Positions 22,380 to 33,264 of a stretch of 64,000 bases of DNA are shown here, piece after piece; the first letter of the stretch is position 1, and every line of letters begins with the position of its first letter. Source of the DNA: Diphasiastrum complanatum (Eukaryota; Streptophyta; Lycopodiopsida; Lycopodiales; Lycopodiaceae); the NCBI GenBank assembly GCA_029204225.1, contig CM055111.1:13268697-13332696 (forward strand), given 5' to 3'. The notes under the pieces were generated by a model. That model worked only from the letters and a program-made list of their open reading frames with translations, was not told where the DNA came from and made no database searches. Made by a program: the position numbers and the translations under genes.

Positions 22380-23130
22380 CATTTATACATTTTTTAGATA
22401 TTAGTCTATTGGACCCTTACATTTTTAGGGTTGTCTATGTCTTGAATTTTTACAGTTTCAGTGGTTTTAGTCTTTAGGACCCTTGGATATTAGGGCTTTC
22501 AAATGTCTTGAATTTTTACATTTTTTATGCTTTTCATCTTTTTGATGCATGAATTTTAACTTTTTTAGGCTTTTAATATTATAATCCCTAGCATTTTTTA
22601 GGACTTTCAATGTCTTCAATTAATCTCATTTTTTGGGCTTTTAATATTTTAATCCCTATGATTTTTAAGGGCTTTTAATTTGATGAGATATGCGTCCGGG
22701 GGCTTTTAGCCATTTTTGCGCCCGCATCGGGCGCCCGGGCGCGTCCATGTATGACCCTTGGAGGCGTCCAAATTTTTTTTTACTAAAAAATACAAGTAAA
22801 AAAATTAAAAAAAACAAATTTGTGCCCACCCCGGACGCGTCCACCCTTGGACGTGCCCGAGAGCGCCCACGCCCACTTCCAGGCTCGCGTCCGAGCACGC
22901 GTTTGCCCCCAACCCCCGCTTCCTTAGAATTTGATGAATTTGCATTTTCTTAGGACTTTTAATGTTTTCATTTTGACATTTTGTGGGCTTTTAATTTGCT
23001 TAAATTCTACATTTAGGGTTCTATTTAAGGGTTTAATGTATTTAGTTTTCCTTTTTACATTTTATTCGTGCTTCTAATTTGTTGTGCTTTTACATTTTAT
23101 TGATGTTTTGATGTATTTTTAGATAAAAAT
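22380..23130. repeat. Low-complexity quasi-periodic T-rich repeat
   Basis: The words gggcttttaat, aatttttacatttttt and taatccctatgattttt recur about every 35-60 bases on either side of a GC-rich block. The mirror is at 44714-45465. Confidence 0.6.
22690..22930. other. GC-rich island inside AT-rich DNA
   Basis: About 240 bases with many cgtccg, gcgcccgggcgc and ggacgcgtcc words interrupt the T-rich repeat. It is CpG-dense and unlike everything around it. Open frames on both strands are a by-product of composition. The mirror copy is at 44914-45154. Function unknown. Confidence 0.6.
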
Positions 23131-24052
23131 AAAGTATTCATAAATTGGGATACAATGTCATAAGAAAAATGTGAATTGCAAATGCATATCTTTCATAATT
23201 TGGGATTACCTACATGACAATGCAAGTTTTCTTAGGTGTTCATAAATTGTGTGTGAATACCTACATCACAATCTAACTTTACCTACATATTCATAATTTT
23301 TTCAAAATAGAAAAAATGTGAATTACATATACATTTCTTTATCATTGACATTTACCTAGATATCAATACAAGTTTTCCTACATAGGTTGAACCAATTTCC
23401 TAGTTTAAAATTCTTGGAGATCCATTGCAAGTAGCGAAACATTTCCCTACTTGGACACTCCAAAAGCCCCCATATTGAAATGGGAAAATCGTTGTTGAAC
23501 TAGGAAATTTTGGGATTTCCCCATATGGAGAATGGTTTCATTTTTCTTGTGATGCATGCCATACAGCTCCAGAACTACCTATCTTTTATAGTCTTGTACC
23601 ATCTACCAATATCTATATATCCTTCCATTTTATATCCCACAAACCAAGCTAATTATTTCCTATCCAACTTGGAGCACAAATTTCTTGGATATTTGTATCT
23701 AATAATCTCATTCAAATGGTCTGAATTTTCAAGTTTATGACATTAAACCAAGATTATTATGCTAGTATGTGTCCACAAACCTCAAGGTTCCAAAACTCAG
23801 CTACCTCAAATTTCTAATTAAAAACCAAGTACTTTAACATACTTACCCCCTTCCATCACAAATTACTAGGATATTATGCTAGTATGCCATATACAAACCT
23901 ATTGGTCTAATCTATAAACTGATCATAAACCAAGTTTGATACTTATGCATGTTAATCAATTTCTCTACTCCCTCTCCTTGCCTCATGAAATCACTAGCTA
24001 CGACTAATTTAACAAATCAACTGATGAGCCACAAAGTGTGTAATAACCTAAC

Positions 24053-24926
24053 CTTTCGGAGAGGAACAAGCACCAAGACGCCAAGGAAACTGACGGTGAA
24101 GAGAAATGCAATGATCCATCCCAGCGAAAGTTTGTTGACATCATCTGCGTGATTTCTAGGATAGTCTGGTCCAATGCGGTTGTAGGTTTTTGGGTCCAGG
24201 CCCAGCATATACGACCCGAATCCTCCTGGGAGGGTAACGTATATACAGGAAGAAAGTTCGGTCACCACGCACAAATCGAATCAATGCAGAAGAAAGTACG
24301 CTACACTAGTCTGTCAAATTTAGACTTGATCATTCAAGCATATTACCACTGAAAGCCAGGCCATAGCACGCAACCACGCAGGTTTGAATGACAGTGTTCT
24401 CCTGTCGAGTGAAGGGTTTGCTCGAAAACCCCAGGTTGGACGTGATTGCGATCCATGATCGAATGAAAAAATATCCAAGCAATCCAGCGGACACATTCAG
24501 CGATGGGATGACTCCCACTGTCAGGCTCAGTTTGTGGGTTATGATGGAGAAGAAACCTCCTAGCACCACGCTTACAACTAGCGACCTGATGGTGATTTGT
24601 TCCCACCAAGGAGGCACTGCAGTTTCAGCACATTCCTCCACAGAGAACTGCTCATCGCCCTTCCCATTAAGTCCACTGGTGAGCTGCTTGGAGCTGTCAG
24701 CATGCTGCCACTGCCCATCCGATCCGCCTTTCTTGTTGACGTATTTTAACCCATCCTTTGCATCCTTATCATCATAATGATAATGATAATCATTCAGGTT
24801 TTTTACATCTGCCTCTGCCCTGGCCGTTCCCCGCGATTGCGAGAACTGGTGAACATCCTTTGTGCGATGCCCACCACCCTCCAGTTCCATATTGCTGTTT
24901 TGCATCTCAACCGCCATCAAGCTCAT
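24053..24926 (-). pseudogene. YSL: YSL transporter 5' part, exons 1-2, left arm (gene incomplete)
   Basis: Exon 1 is 24926-24347 and exon 2 is 24225-24053, joined across a 121-base GT-AG intron to give 251 codons without a stop. The N-terminus is hydrophilic with a His/Asp cluster (DYHYHYDDKDAK), as in YSL proteins. Membrane segments and family blocks follow: PPWWEQITIRSLV, SIITHKLSLTVG, VIPSLNVSAGLLGYFF, FTRQENTVIQT, CYGLAFSG|GFGSYMLGLD and SFLGVLVLVPLRK. A GT donor after PLRK shows that exon 3 should follow, but none is found downstream on this strand. The exons themselves look undamaged, so it may be transcribed, but it cannot give a whole transporter from this window. Confidence 0.85.
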
Positions 24927-25514
24927 GAAAATTTACTGAAAGCAAGATATAGTCAGAAGCTGCTGCTTGTATTGATCAGTCACTAACTCCTCCTCTTTCG
25001 ATCATGCTCATGCGTTGGGCTGAGGCTGATCATTCCTCCGCACCCAGTTAAATGAGTGTAATTAGCGCTCATGTGGAGCACTCACCACATGCATGCCATA
25101 CAGCTGCAGAACTACCTATCTTTTATAGTCTTGTACCATCTATCAATATATATATATCCTTCCATTTTATATCCCACAAACCAAGCTAATTAATTCCTAT
25201 CCAACTTGGAGCACACTATAGATAGGTGGATTGTTATAACCTTTCTAAAATATAAACCGGCAAACGGCAAAGTATATCCATGGATTTTATAGTATGCCTA
25301 CCTAGGACCTAGAAAGGTGATGATGACAAATGAGTCATAGTTGATCATTTGACCATAATGGCTCACTTTGTTTTGACCAAAACAATTATTATAGCACTAG
25401 AATTAGCAAGGTTGTTCATAGACATGCTATTTTTATTATGTTACAATCATCTTTTTGGCACAATCAATGACCAAAATAATAAGTTTGATGGGGAATTTTG
25501 GAGAGCACTATTCC

Positions 25515-25519
25515 ATCAC
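25515..25519. repeat. Target-site duplication, left copy (atcac)
   Basis: Identical to 29555-29559 on the other side of the gypsy element and complementary to the single gtgat at the empty site 50727-50731. Confidence 0.9.
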
Positions 25520-25627
25520 TGTTGCGCCGGCGCCTCAAAGGGCGCTGGGACTTGAGCGGTTTCCCCAACACGCGCTTAAGTCTAACATTCATCCATCATG
25601 CACTTACATAAAAGCCAACTCAGAAAC
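25520..25627 (-). repeat. Gypsy 3' LTR fragment
   Basis: It matches the inner end of the 5' LTR (28638-28745) with about three differences. It is fused to integrase coding sequence at 25627/25628, a deletion of most of the 3' LTR and the rest of integrase. Confidence 0.9.
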
Positions 25628-27943
25628 CTTCACTTGTTGACATGTCGGGCATGTTTGTACATAGGATTCAACGTCTGCCCACATACTTGGCCAATAGAAG
25701 CCTCTTTTGAGAAGTTCATACATGCGATTCACCCCTGGATGCCCGGCGGCTAGCACGTCATGATGTTCTCGCAAGACTTTCTTCCTCAGGTTGATGTTGT
25801 CTGGGACATATACTCTGCGTTGTTTATAAACAACCATTTGATCTTTCCAAGTAAAATGTTTATGAGGCTTTCCCAGCTGGAATTCGATCATTAAGTCCTT
25901 CGCCAACGCATCTACACCATAATTCTCTCTGATTTTTTGGAGTAGGCCAGTCACCTGAGTTGTCACTGTTGCCATCAAGTGTTCCTGTCTACTTAGTGCG
26001 TCCGCCACCACATTGTTCTTTCCCGCCGTGTGTAAAATGTCTATATTGAATTTTGAGAGAAATTTTTGCCATCGCATTTGCTTTGGCGTGAGCATATCTT
26101 GGGATGAGAAGTACTTGAGTGATACATTATCAGTGAACGTCTTAAAGGGTTTTCCTGCCACATAATGTCTCCAATGCTCCACTGCTTGGACTACTGCGAC
26201 CATTTCTTTTTCATGAGTTGGCCATCGTCGCTCTACGTCACTCAATTTCTTTGAAAAATATGCAACAGGTTTTCCATCTTGCATCAGCACGGCCCCAATA
26301 GCAAAGTTCGACACATCTGTATGTATTTCAAAAGGTTTGCTAAAGTCCGGTAAGGCAAGGATGGGTTCTTGAGTGATCCGTCATTTTAGTTCTTGGAACG
26401 CTGCTTCACATTCCGGTGTCCATGTCATCTTCAGATGAGTCTTGGTCTGCTCCAACAGTGGTGCCACAATTTTGCTAAATGCCTCAATGAATCTCCTATA
26501 AAAGTTACATAAGCCCACAAAGGATTTGATGCCATGAACAGTTTTAGGTGCTAGCCAATCCAAGATAGCCTTGATCTTCTTAGGATCCATTCGAATCTGT
26601 CCGTGGCCTATAACATGTCCAAGGAAGTCAACTTCCTCCACCACAAACTCACATTTCTCTCTTTTTGCGAACAAGCAGTTCCTCCTCAATCGTTGGAGAA
26701 CTGTCCTTAAATGTTGAATGTGATCTTTAAGGTTCCGGCTAAATACTAATATGTCATCAATGTACACAATGACGAATTCATCCAGGCAGTCTTGAAATAT
26801 ATTGTTCATCAACGTGCAAAAAGTGGCTGGTGCGTTTGTTAGACCGAATGGCATCACCAGGAACTCGTGACTTCCGTACCACGTTCGAAACGCCGTTTTG
26901 TGCTCATCACCTTTAGCTATTCGAATTTGATGATATCCAGATCTGAGATCTATTCGGCTAAAGTATTTGGCATGTTTGAGTTGGTCGAATAGGTCATCAA
27001 TTCTAGGCATGGGGTACTTGTTCTTGATGGTACTCTTGTTAAGCATGCGATAATCCACACACATTCGAAGAGTTTTGTCTGCCTTTTCCACGAACAACAC
27101 TGGGGCTCCAAAAGGTGAAGCGCTAGGTCTAATAAAACCTTTGTCCATCAATTCACCAAGTTGTCATTTCAGTTCCGCCAACTCTTCTTGTGACATTCTG
27201 TAGGGTGCTCGTGAAGTTGGCTCTGTTCCTGGTACCAACTCAATTTTATGGTCCACTGGTCTTCGAGGAGGTAGCTTAGCTGGGAGTTCCTCCGGGAATA
27301 CATCGCTAAATTCTTCTAACAGATTTGCCACTTCTTTTGGCAAGTTTTCTTGTCGCACGCTTTTCCCTTCTGGGACTTCTCGACAGATGCAAAGAAAGCA
27401 CTTTGACCTTTTCCCTTTCGCCATTCTTTTCATCACTAATGCTGCAACCAGATTTTGTTCAATATCGGTATCCTTAGCATTTCCTCCGGGCAGGGCTTTT
27501 GTCACACAGATTTGTCCCTTATAATCCAAGAGGACCAAGTTTGAGCTCCTACCCAAAACTGCGATACAGTGTTCATTTAACCAAGGGAGGCCCAAAATCA
27601 CATCAAAGGCATCCATCTCTAAAATCACAAAGCTAAGTTTAGCCTTCCATCTTCCAATCTGCACCGGGATGTTCAATGTCGCTTTGTCTGCATCTAGTGC
27701 TCCCTTCGCTGTTTCTACCTTGAGAGTAGATGTAACATTCCTGGTCGGCAAGCCGAATTGTTCCACTACGCTCCTTGAGATATAGTTATGTGAAGCTCCG
27801 GAGTCGATCATGAAATCTGACTTCCTCCTCGCGATCTTTCCTGATAAGAATAACAATCTTGAACCAATCTTGGGGGTTGCCCCATGGAAGTTCCTTTCCA
27901 TACTTGTGCGTCGTCCACTCATAAATGTAAGCTCCTCTCGCAA
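25628..27943 (-). pseudogene. pol: Gypsy pol: protease, RT, RNase H, partial integrase; two nonsense codons
   Basis: One reading frame runs from 27943 to the junction, broken by TGA near 27161 and 26378. Both stops stand where the family has Arg (ELK-R), so each is a CGA to TGA change. Protease: DSGASHNYISRSVVEQFG and [67 protein letters not shown] and the catalytic YIDDILVFS. Then FLGHVI and [13 protein letters not shown]. RNase H: AIGAVLMQDGKPVAYFSKKLS, a TDN block and NVVADALSR. Integrase: the zinc-binding pair H-x3-H (written AAGHPG nearby) with CPTCQQ; the DDE core is missing. The element cannot move by itself. Confidence 0.9.
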
Positions 27944-28159
27944 CTCCCAACTAGATCAGATCACCTGGATCAAAAGAAGTAGTCAGGGATAATTCAGGTC
28001 TAGGCAAGCACACCACAAACGAACATACTAACCAAAGCTAAACAGAGGATCCCTCTCAAGTCACATTCCCCTTGAGACCGGACGTAGGATCTTTGCCTAG
28101 CCGCGCCCACACAAATCTATCACAGAATTAGTCCACGGGGAAACATCCATCCAACCATC

Positions 28160-28560
28160 TGTGCTTTCACCATTAAGCAGCACATTGCCTCAGTCACGCC
28201 CAACCACTTTTTGGTCGATAGCCCTTATAGCTAAACGATCGGCAGCTATCCCGCACCGGCAGCTAACCACCCGTGCTTTACACCCGAATTCGAGCAACAT
28301 CTCTGTATCAATGGTTAACCCGTACAGTTCGAATATGTCGCCCCACACCCCACAAGGTACAGACCGTGCTTTCACCTACCTAGGCAGCACTTTGCCTCAT
28401 CCGTCCTACATGCAGACAGCGCCAGGCCCAAACCGCGAGAACTGACCGTGCTTACACCTCGAGGGCAGCACTTTGACTCATCAAGTCCCCCATTCTGCCG
28501 ACCACCCCGACCGTGGACGCACCCGTGCTTACACTGTGGGAAGCACCTTGCGCAACGGTT
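28160..28560 (-). repeat. Degenerate tandem repeats in gypsy leader
   Basis: On the plus strand, ccgtgcttacacc followed by gcagcactttgcctca recurs near 28161, 28271, 28369, 28447 and 28524 (spacing 110, 98, 78, 77). These sit between primer site and protease, where gag should be. No gag motif is seen. Confidence 0.7.
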
Positions 28561-28622
28561 GTCCTGACAAATCCCAAAAACGTGGCCATCCCTGTGAGAC
28601 TTGCGTAGCTGACCGGCTAGTC

Positions 28623-28635
28623 GGCTCTGATACCA
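28623..28635 (-). other. Gypsy primer-binding site
   Basis: Minus-strand tggtatcagagcc lies two bases after the LTR end caaca, matching initiator Met-tRNA. Confidence 0.85.
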
Positions 28636-28637
28636 CA

Positions 28638-29554
28638 TGTTGTGCCGGCGCCTCAAAGGGCGCTGGGACTTGAGCGGTTTCCCCAACACGCGCTTAAGTC
28701 TAACATTCATCCATCATGCACTTACATAAAAGACAATTCAGAAACGTAACAAGCTTAACCATCAGACTTAAGAAAACTGGAATCCCAACCAACCCGAAAG
28801 CCAACTCAGAATCCGTCCCCAAAAGGTAACCAACGGCAAAGACAAGCCACACATGAAACCTAAGGCATAGTGGTCGCCAAACTGACCAATTGGCATAGCG
28901 GCAAGCCCCATGTCGATGACAGGGACCCTTAGGCGCCAGCGACGCAAAAAGGTTGTAGTAAGGGTCCTTCCACTTGGACCAGTCCCGAAGGCGAAACCGA
29001 AATGGTAATCATCCCCAAGGATCAACTTTATTAGATTTGGAAGAGGTTACATTCATACATAGACTGACCGGTCTCGGGGCCACCAACACGTGCTGGGCAT
29101 TGTGCCTGGCTCGTGCTGGTAGAGGGAGCTGAGACCTGGCGACTGGATTCCTGGCGCTGGTTGAGCTGCCCAAGTTTCTGTCTGCCGGACTCCCCCTATA
29201 GTTCTGCTGTGATTCGGCGCACCCCCTCTGTTCTGAAACATAGTGCTTTCTGGTAAAGCACGCTTTTTGGGACTTAGTTTTTATTTTGTTGATTAAGCCT
29301 GGCAAGCCTGGCAGAATCAGTCTGGCTCCCGGACATGGGTCCCGGGAGCCGTTCCGGTGGCAGAATCAACTTGCTTCCTGACTAGGCCATGACTCGAGCT
29401 CCAGAGCTAGCTCATGACTTGTGACTACTTGACTGGCTCACCACAGGTCGGAGGCTCAGTCCTTGACGTTCTAACTTGCTCTGGGACCTTAGGGAGTGTC
29501 ACCCCTTAGAGTCTTACAGGGCACGTTGGGTGCACCTGAGTCAACTTTACAACA
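28638..29554 (-). repeat. Gypsy 5' LTR, 917 bp
   Basis: It begins TGTTGTAAAG and ends CACAACA on the minus strand and matches the right-arm LTR 41422-42326 along its length. An aataaag polyadenylation-like word occurs inside. The frames inside it (for example 28768-29025 and 29009-29305) are not genes. Confidence 0.92.
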
Positions 29555-29559
29555 ATCAC
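29555..29559. repeat. Target-site duplication, right copy (atcac)
   Basis: Abuts the outer end of the 5' LTR of the gypsy element and matches 25515-25519. Confidence 0.9.
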
Positions 29560-30503
29560 CTCCATACCAAATTGAATATGAGTACAACAGGCCATCCACA
29601 ATATCTACAACTAGACTTTCAAACAAAAAGGGGAAAGCAAACGATAGAGGATATGCTTAGAGCATACATCAGCCAAAAGCAAATTAATTGGGAAGAATAG
29701 TCTTCGATAGTAGAGTTTTCTTATAATAATCCTAGACATTCAGCTACGGAATACAGACTGTTTATGTTGATGTATGGTTTTCAGCCATGTTCACCCAGAG
29801 ACGAAGGGTTCAAGCATGAAAAAGTTGAATTAGGCGAATAGAAGACCTAAACCAGATGGTAGAACATGGTAAAAGAAGCGTGAAGCAAGTTGCTTAGGAT
29901 CGAGCAAAACATTGTGTGAATTTGCACAATGGGACATTCAGCTTCATCTTTTTTAAAATTTCAGCTGACTCTAGAATTCTAAAAAAGAGAGTGTGTGCCA
30001 AGTCATCTCCTAGGTATTGTGGTCCTTGTACCATTATTAGAAGAATACAATGAGCTAGAACTTCCAAACAATACTAAAGACCAGCTAGTATTTCATGTTA
30101 GCCAATACAGAGGCCCATAAATTCTCATCAACGTCCACATGAACCAGAAAGCATTCTTAATTATAGGGAGATGAAATATTACACTCCATATAAAAAATAT
30201 TCGGTTAAGTGGAAGGATCTACCTGTTGAGAATTTCACTTTAGAGAGAGGTAGTGCTCCTTGCAAACTATTTTCAGATTTGGTCGTAGAGGACCAAGCCT
30301 GGATCTCAAGGAGGAGGGAGTATTATGAGACCATAACTTGGGCTGATCCAAGGGATCCATTAGGTGTAACAAATCACTATAGAGCAAAGGGTAGTGTGAG
30401 AGATTTGCATGCATGCATACTTGGCAATAGGTATGAGGGCCAGTTTTGTCCCACAAGTCATATGCTTGACAATATCAAGGTCAAACAGTTGAATAGCAAT
30501 TAA
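29560..30503 (+). pseudogene. Gypsy integrase C-terminal part and chromodomain-like relic
   Basis: Broken frames follow the usual order. GHPQYLQLDFQTKRGKQTIE, then EDMLRAYI, stands for the integrase block H-P-Q-T-D-G-Q-x-E-R. The next part aligns with F-x-Y-N-N-x-x-H-x-S and Y-G. FLKFQLT, then SPRYCGP, stands for K-V-x-P-x-x-S-P-R-Y-x-G-P. VFHVSQYRGP stands for V-F-H-V-S-Q-L. The region 30171-30300 reads YSVKWKDLPVENFTLE, a chromodomain-like stretch. It lies directly outside the younger gypsy insertion and is the older element it landed in. The inverted copy is at 49.77-50.73 kb. Confidence 0.65.
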
Positions 30504-31110
30504 ATGGGACTCTCCACACAATAGTAAATATATGCATGTAGCATGGACAATAGGTGATAGTTAGGATTCCCATACAAACTCACACTAGTCTAGGAGGGAC
30601 ACTTTCTAAAAGAGAATGCATTGGGTGTTCAAGACTAGCTTTGTCTTCCTGTGGTTTCTCTCAACTAACAAAACACATTGTAATAGTTGATGTAGAATTG
30701 TTGGATGGTGCCTTGCCCAAAGAGATGAGCATATAATATTCAATGTTTTTAAATAATTTTAGGGTGGAAATCACATTAGTCAGTTGATTATATGACACCA
30801 ACTTATTGTTTTTAGATTATTCATGACATAGGTCTTATAGAATGAATTGAATGCATTAAGAGTAATTGATAGAGGATGTTGAGCTTAGTACACAAACATC
30901 CAAATCACTTATGGAAAACATAGAAATCACTACAAATTTTGGTGATTCCCATGACAGTGGAGAAGTGGCTCGTTTGGATGGTAAGAGAGGTAGAAAGAAG
31001 TCAAAACTAGTTGATGAGATAGGTAATGTGCCTTTCACATTCCATTTGGATATTATGTTTTTAAATACTCCCAATGGTCTCCTTGTGTTGAAAATGCCAC
31101 ATTGAGCCAT
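30504..31110. repeat. Old LTR-like block plus gag-start relic
   Basis: It shares the ctctccacacaatagtaaatat to tttagattattcatgac block with the modules (17.6-18.0 kb). The end matches 18.00-18.2 kb, which on the minus strand encodes a short frame beginning near SKWNVKGTLP. No target duplication is visible. Confidence 0.5.
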
Positions 31111-31258
31111 TCAAACTAAAACAAAGGTTGTTTGTGAAATGTGTATTCAAATATTATGGGTACTTAATGGAAAGGGTAAAAGCCCTTTGACAAATGTAGG
31201 TTCTTTTTTCATTGGTTCATCCATGTTGTGTGTTTCGATGAAATGCTGCCCTGTGCAC

Positions 31259-31425
31259 AAGAATCAATGCAGAAGAAAGTATGCTACACTAGTCTGTCCA
31301 ATTCAGATTTGATCATTCAAGGATATTACCACTGAAAGCCAGGCCATAGCACGCAACCACACAGGTTTGAATGATAGTGTTCTACTGTCGAGTGAAGGGT
31401 TTGCTCGAAAACCCTAGCTTGGACG
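31259..31425 (-). pseudogene. YSL: YSL exon 1 end plus intron 1 fragment
   Basis: It matches 24274-24440 with scattered differences. It carries the end of exon 1 (FTRQ to GLAFSG) and the intron donor, then stops abruptly on both sides. It is more diverged than the two arm copies, so it is an older or faster-decaying scrap. Confidence 0.85.
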
Positions 31426-31614
31426 TATCACATAAAGACACATAGTCTAATAGTTCGTACATTAGCTTACGGACCATAGGTCCTTTAACTACTGTTGACG
31501 TGGCTTATTGTTTAACATTCTCACTTGATCATGAATTGTCCGGATCAGATCTTGATCACAATGAGATATTTAACACACATTAACATGGCACACAGTCTAG
31601 TTTAGCATATGCAT

Positions 31615-32380
31615 TGTTGGAAATTTGTGAACTTCGGAAACTTTCGGCATTCATGCGAAGCTTTCGGGAATTTCGGCATTCCTCTCTCTTCGGCTTTTTC
31701 AGTATTTAGCGAAGCCTTCAAAATTTATGAAGCCTTCACAATTTACGAAGCCTTCGGGATTTTGCAAAGACTTTGGCATTTCTATCATTGCAGCACTTTC
31801 TCTTAGTTCGGGTTTTTCGCTTCGACCTTCGCTTTTTAGCAGAGCCAATTTTGACAGTTGGGTCCTTTGGGATTTTGTTGCATTTGTCATAGTTTTTGGA
31901 GTTTTCGCATTTTTGCCAGAACGTGAAAACAAAACCAGAGCATGAATGGATGATGCAGAAAAGCAAAATGGACAAAGACAACTAAGTAGAAGTAATTAGA
32001 TTTAGGATGTTCTTTTAATCTACATGAGCTTAGATCAGTTTCTTTGAAATTCTCTATATATAGGATTAACAAGAGACAGACTAATAGTAGTTAGTATAGC
32101 ATACTAGCTGTTTGCAAGAGAGAGGAGCTCTCTTGTCGTGATGCGCTGTTTGAGATCCAAACAGTGCACAAGTTTTGTTGTAAATCTGTAATTCAGATGA
32201 TAGAAATGCAAGAGTGCATTAGATGCAGTAATCTGTAAGTTTTATGTCCGATTGATTCATTTTCTCTTCCGCCCATTATTTCCATGCACTAAATCTATAA
32301 TTGTAGTCTACCATATGTTGCAGTAGTAGAAACTAGATAATTCTTCTTTCTACATTTGAGCTTCCGCAAATTTTCTTTCA
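31615..32380 (+). repeat. Copia 5' LTR, 766 bp, rich in CTTCGG/GAAGCC words
   Basis: It begins TGTTGGAAATTTGTG and ends CTTTCA, then primer site. The U3-like first 200 bases carry many cttcgg and gaagccttc words, including ttcgggaa at 31663-31670. A ctctatatata TATA-like word occurs near 32050. Confidence 0.88.
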
Positions 32381-32426
32381 GTGGTATCAGAGCAGGTTCT
32401 TGGAGTGGAACTCCAAGACAGGCCAG

Positions 32427-33264
32427 AATGGCTTCCAACATTTCACAAAAAATCATTGTGATTCTTGATGGATCAAAGTACGGTCACTGGAAAAGAAGAA
32501 CCATGATTCTCCTAAAAGGAGAAGGTCTATGGGGCATCGTGGATGGCACTGAAGCAATGCCAGAAGAGAATGAAGTCAGAAGTAACAAATGAAAAAGGAA
32601 GGATGATAAAGTTGTTGCTCTTATCACTCTGTCAATGGCAAAAGAAATCCTGATGAATGTTGATGATCTTGATCACAGTCAATAGATTTGGCAGAGCTTG
32701 TAGGAAAAGTATGAAGCAAAGACCAAGGCAGAGGTCTTGCATCTGACAAATCAACTATTCAACTTAAATTGGGATGGTGCCGATCTTGAATCACATGTGA
32801 ACAAGATGAAAGCCATCTTTGCACAACTATCAGCAGCAGGAGAGGAGCACAAAATTCCACTTGCACAGCAGTTTATATTCTTGATTAGATCACTTCCACA
32901 GGCCTACCAGTCATTAAGAACAATCTTAATGCGATCTTCTGATACTACCTTTGATGACGCAACAAAGGTTATCATAGAGGAAAAGCTGATACGACAACAG
33001 GCTGAGCAATCCATGGAAAGGAACAAAGCATGGGAATTGATAACATTACCTCCTGGAAGAAAAGCTATAAGCAACAAATGGGTGTTCAAGAGGAAAACAA
33101 ATGCAGCAGGTGCAGTGGTTCGCTACAAAGTCAGATTAGTAGCAAGAGATCTCTCACAAAAGGAAGGAATCGATTATTTCAAAACCTTCTCTCCCACAGT
33201 GAAAATGGCCAGCATAAGAACACTCTTAGCATATGCTACGAGGTACAATCTAGAGATTCACTAG
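32427..33264 (+). pseudogene. Copia gag-RT fusion remnant
   Basis: The gag part runs from MASNISQKIIVILDGSKYGHW through stops to a 175-residue open stretch (LTNQLFNLNW, SHVNKMKAIFAQL, FLIRSLPQAYQSLRT). Within that frame gag runs straight into RT: QQAEQSMERNKAWELI, then ISNKWVFKRK, RYKVRLVARDLSQKEGIDY, and TFSPTVKMASIRTLL. The zinc knuckle, protease and integrase are therefore missing by an in-frame deletion near 33005. Confidence 0.8.

Larger units (their letters stand above)
25520..29554 (-). mobile_element. Ty3/gypsy LTR retrotransposon, gag lost, internally deleted
   Basis: The element is flanked by the 5-base target duplication atcac (25515-25519 and 29555-29559). On the minus strand the order is 5' LTR, primer-binding site, a repetitive leader, protease, reverse transcriptase, RNase H, the start of integrase, then an abrupt join to the last 108 bases of the 3' LTR. 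There is no gag, and only about 700 bases lie between primer site and protease. Domain order PR-RT-RH-IN marks it as Ty3/gypsy. The same insertion, 3' end only, is in the right arm; the unoccupied site is at 50727-50731. Confidence 0.92.

Noticed and set aside
22690-22953. Pro/Arg-rich frames in the GC island
   Set aside because: Composition artefact on both strands; no splice or promoter support.
24388-24777. 129-codon frame antisense to YSL exon 1 (and 43067-43456)
   Set aside because: Shadow of the real exon on the opposite strand; the sense strand carries the YSL blocks.
28768-29305. Open frames of 85-98 codons (and 41607-42264 on the right arm)
   Set aside because: They lie inside the gypsy LTR on both arms and have no family motif; LTR sequence explains them.
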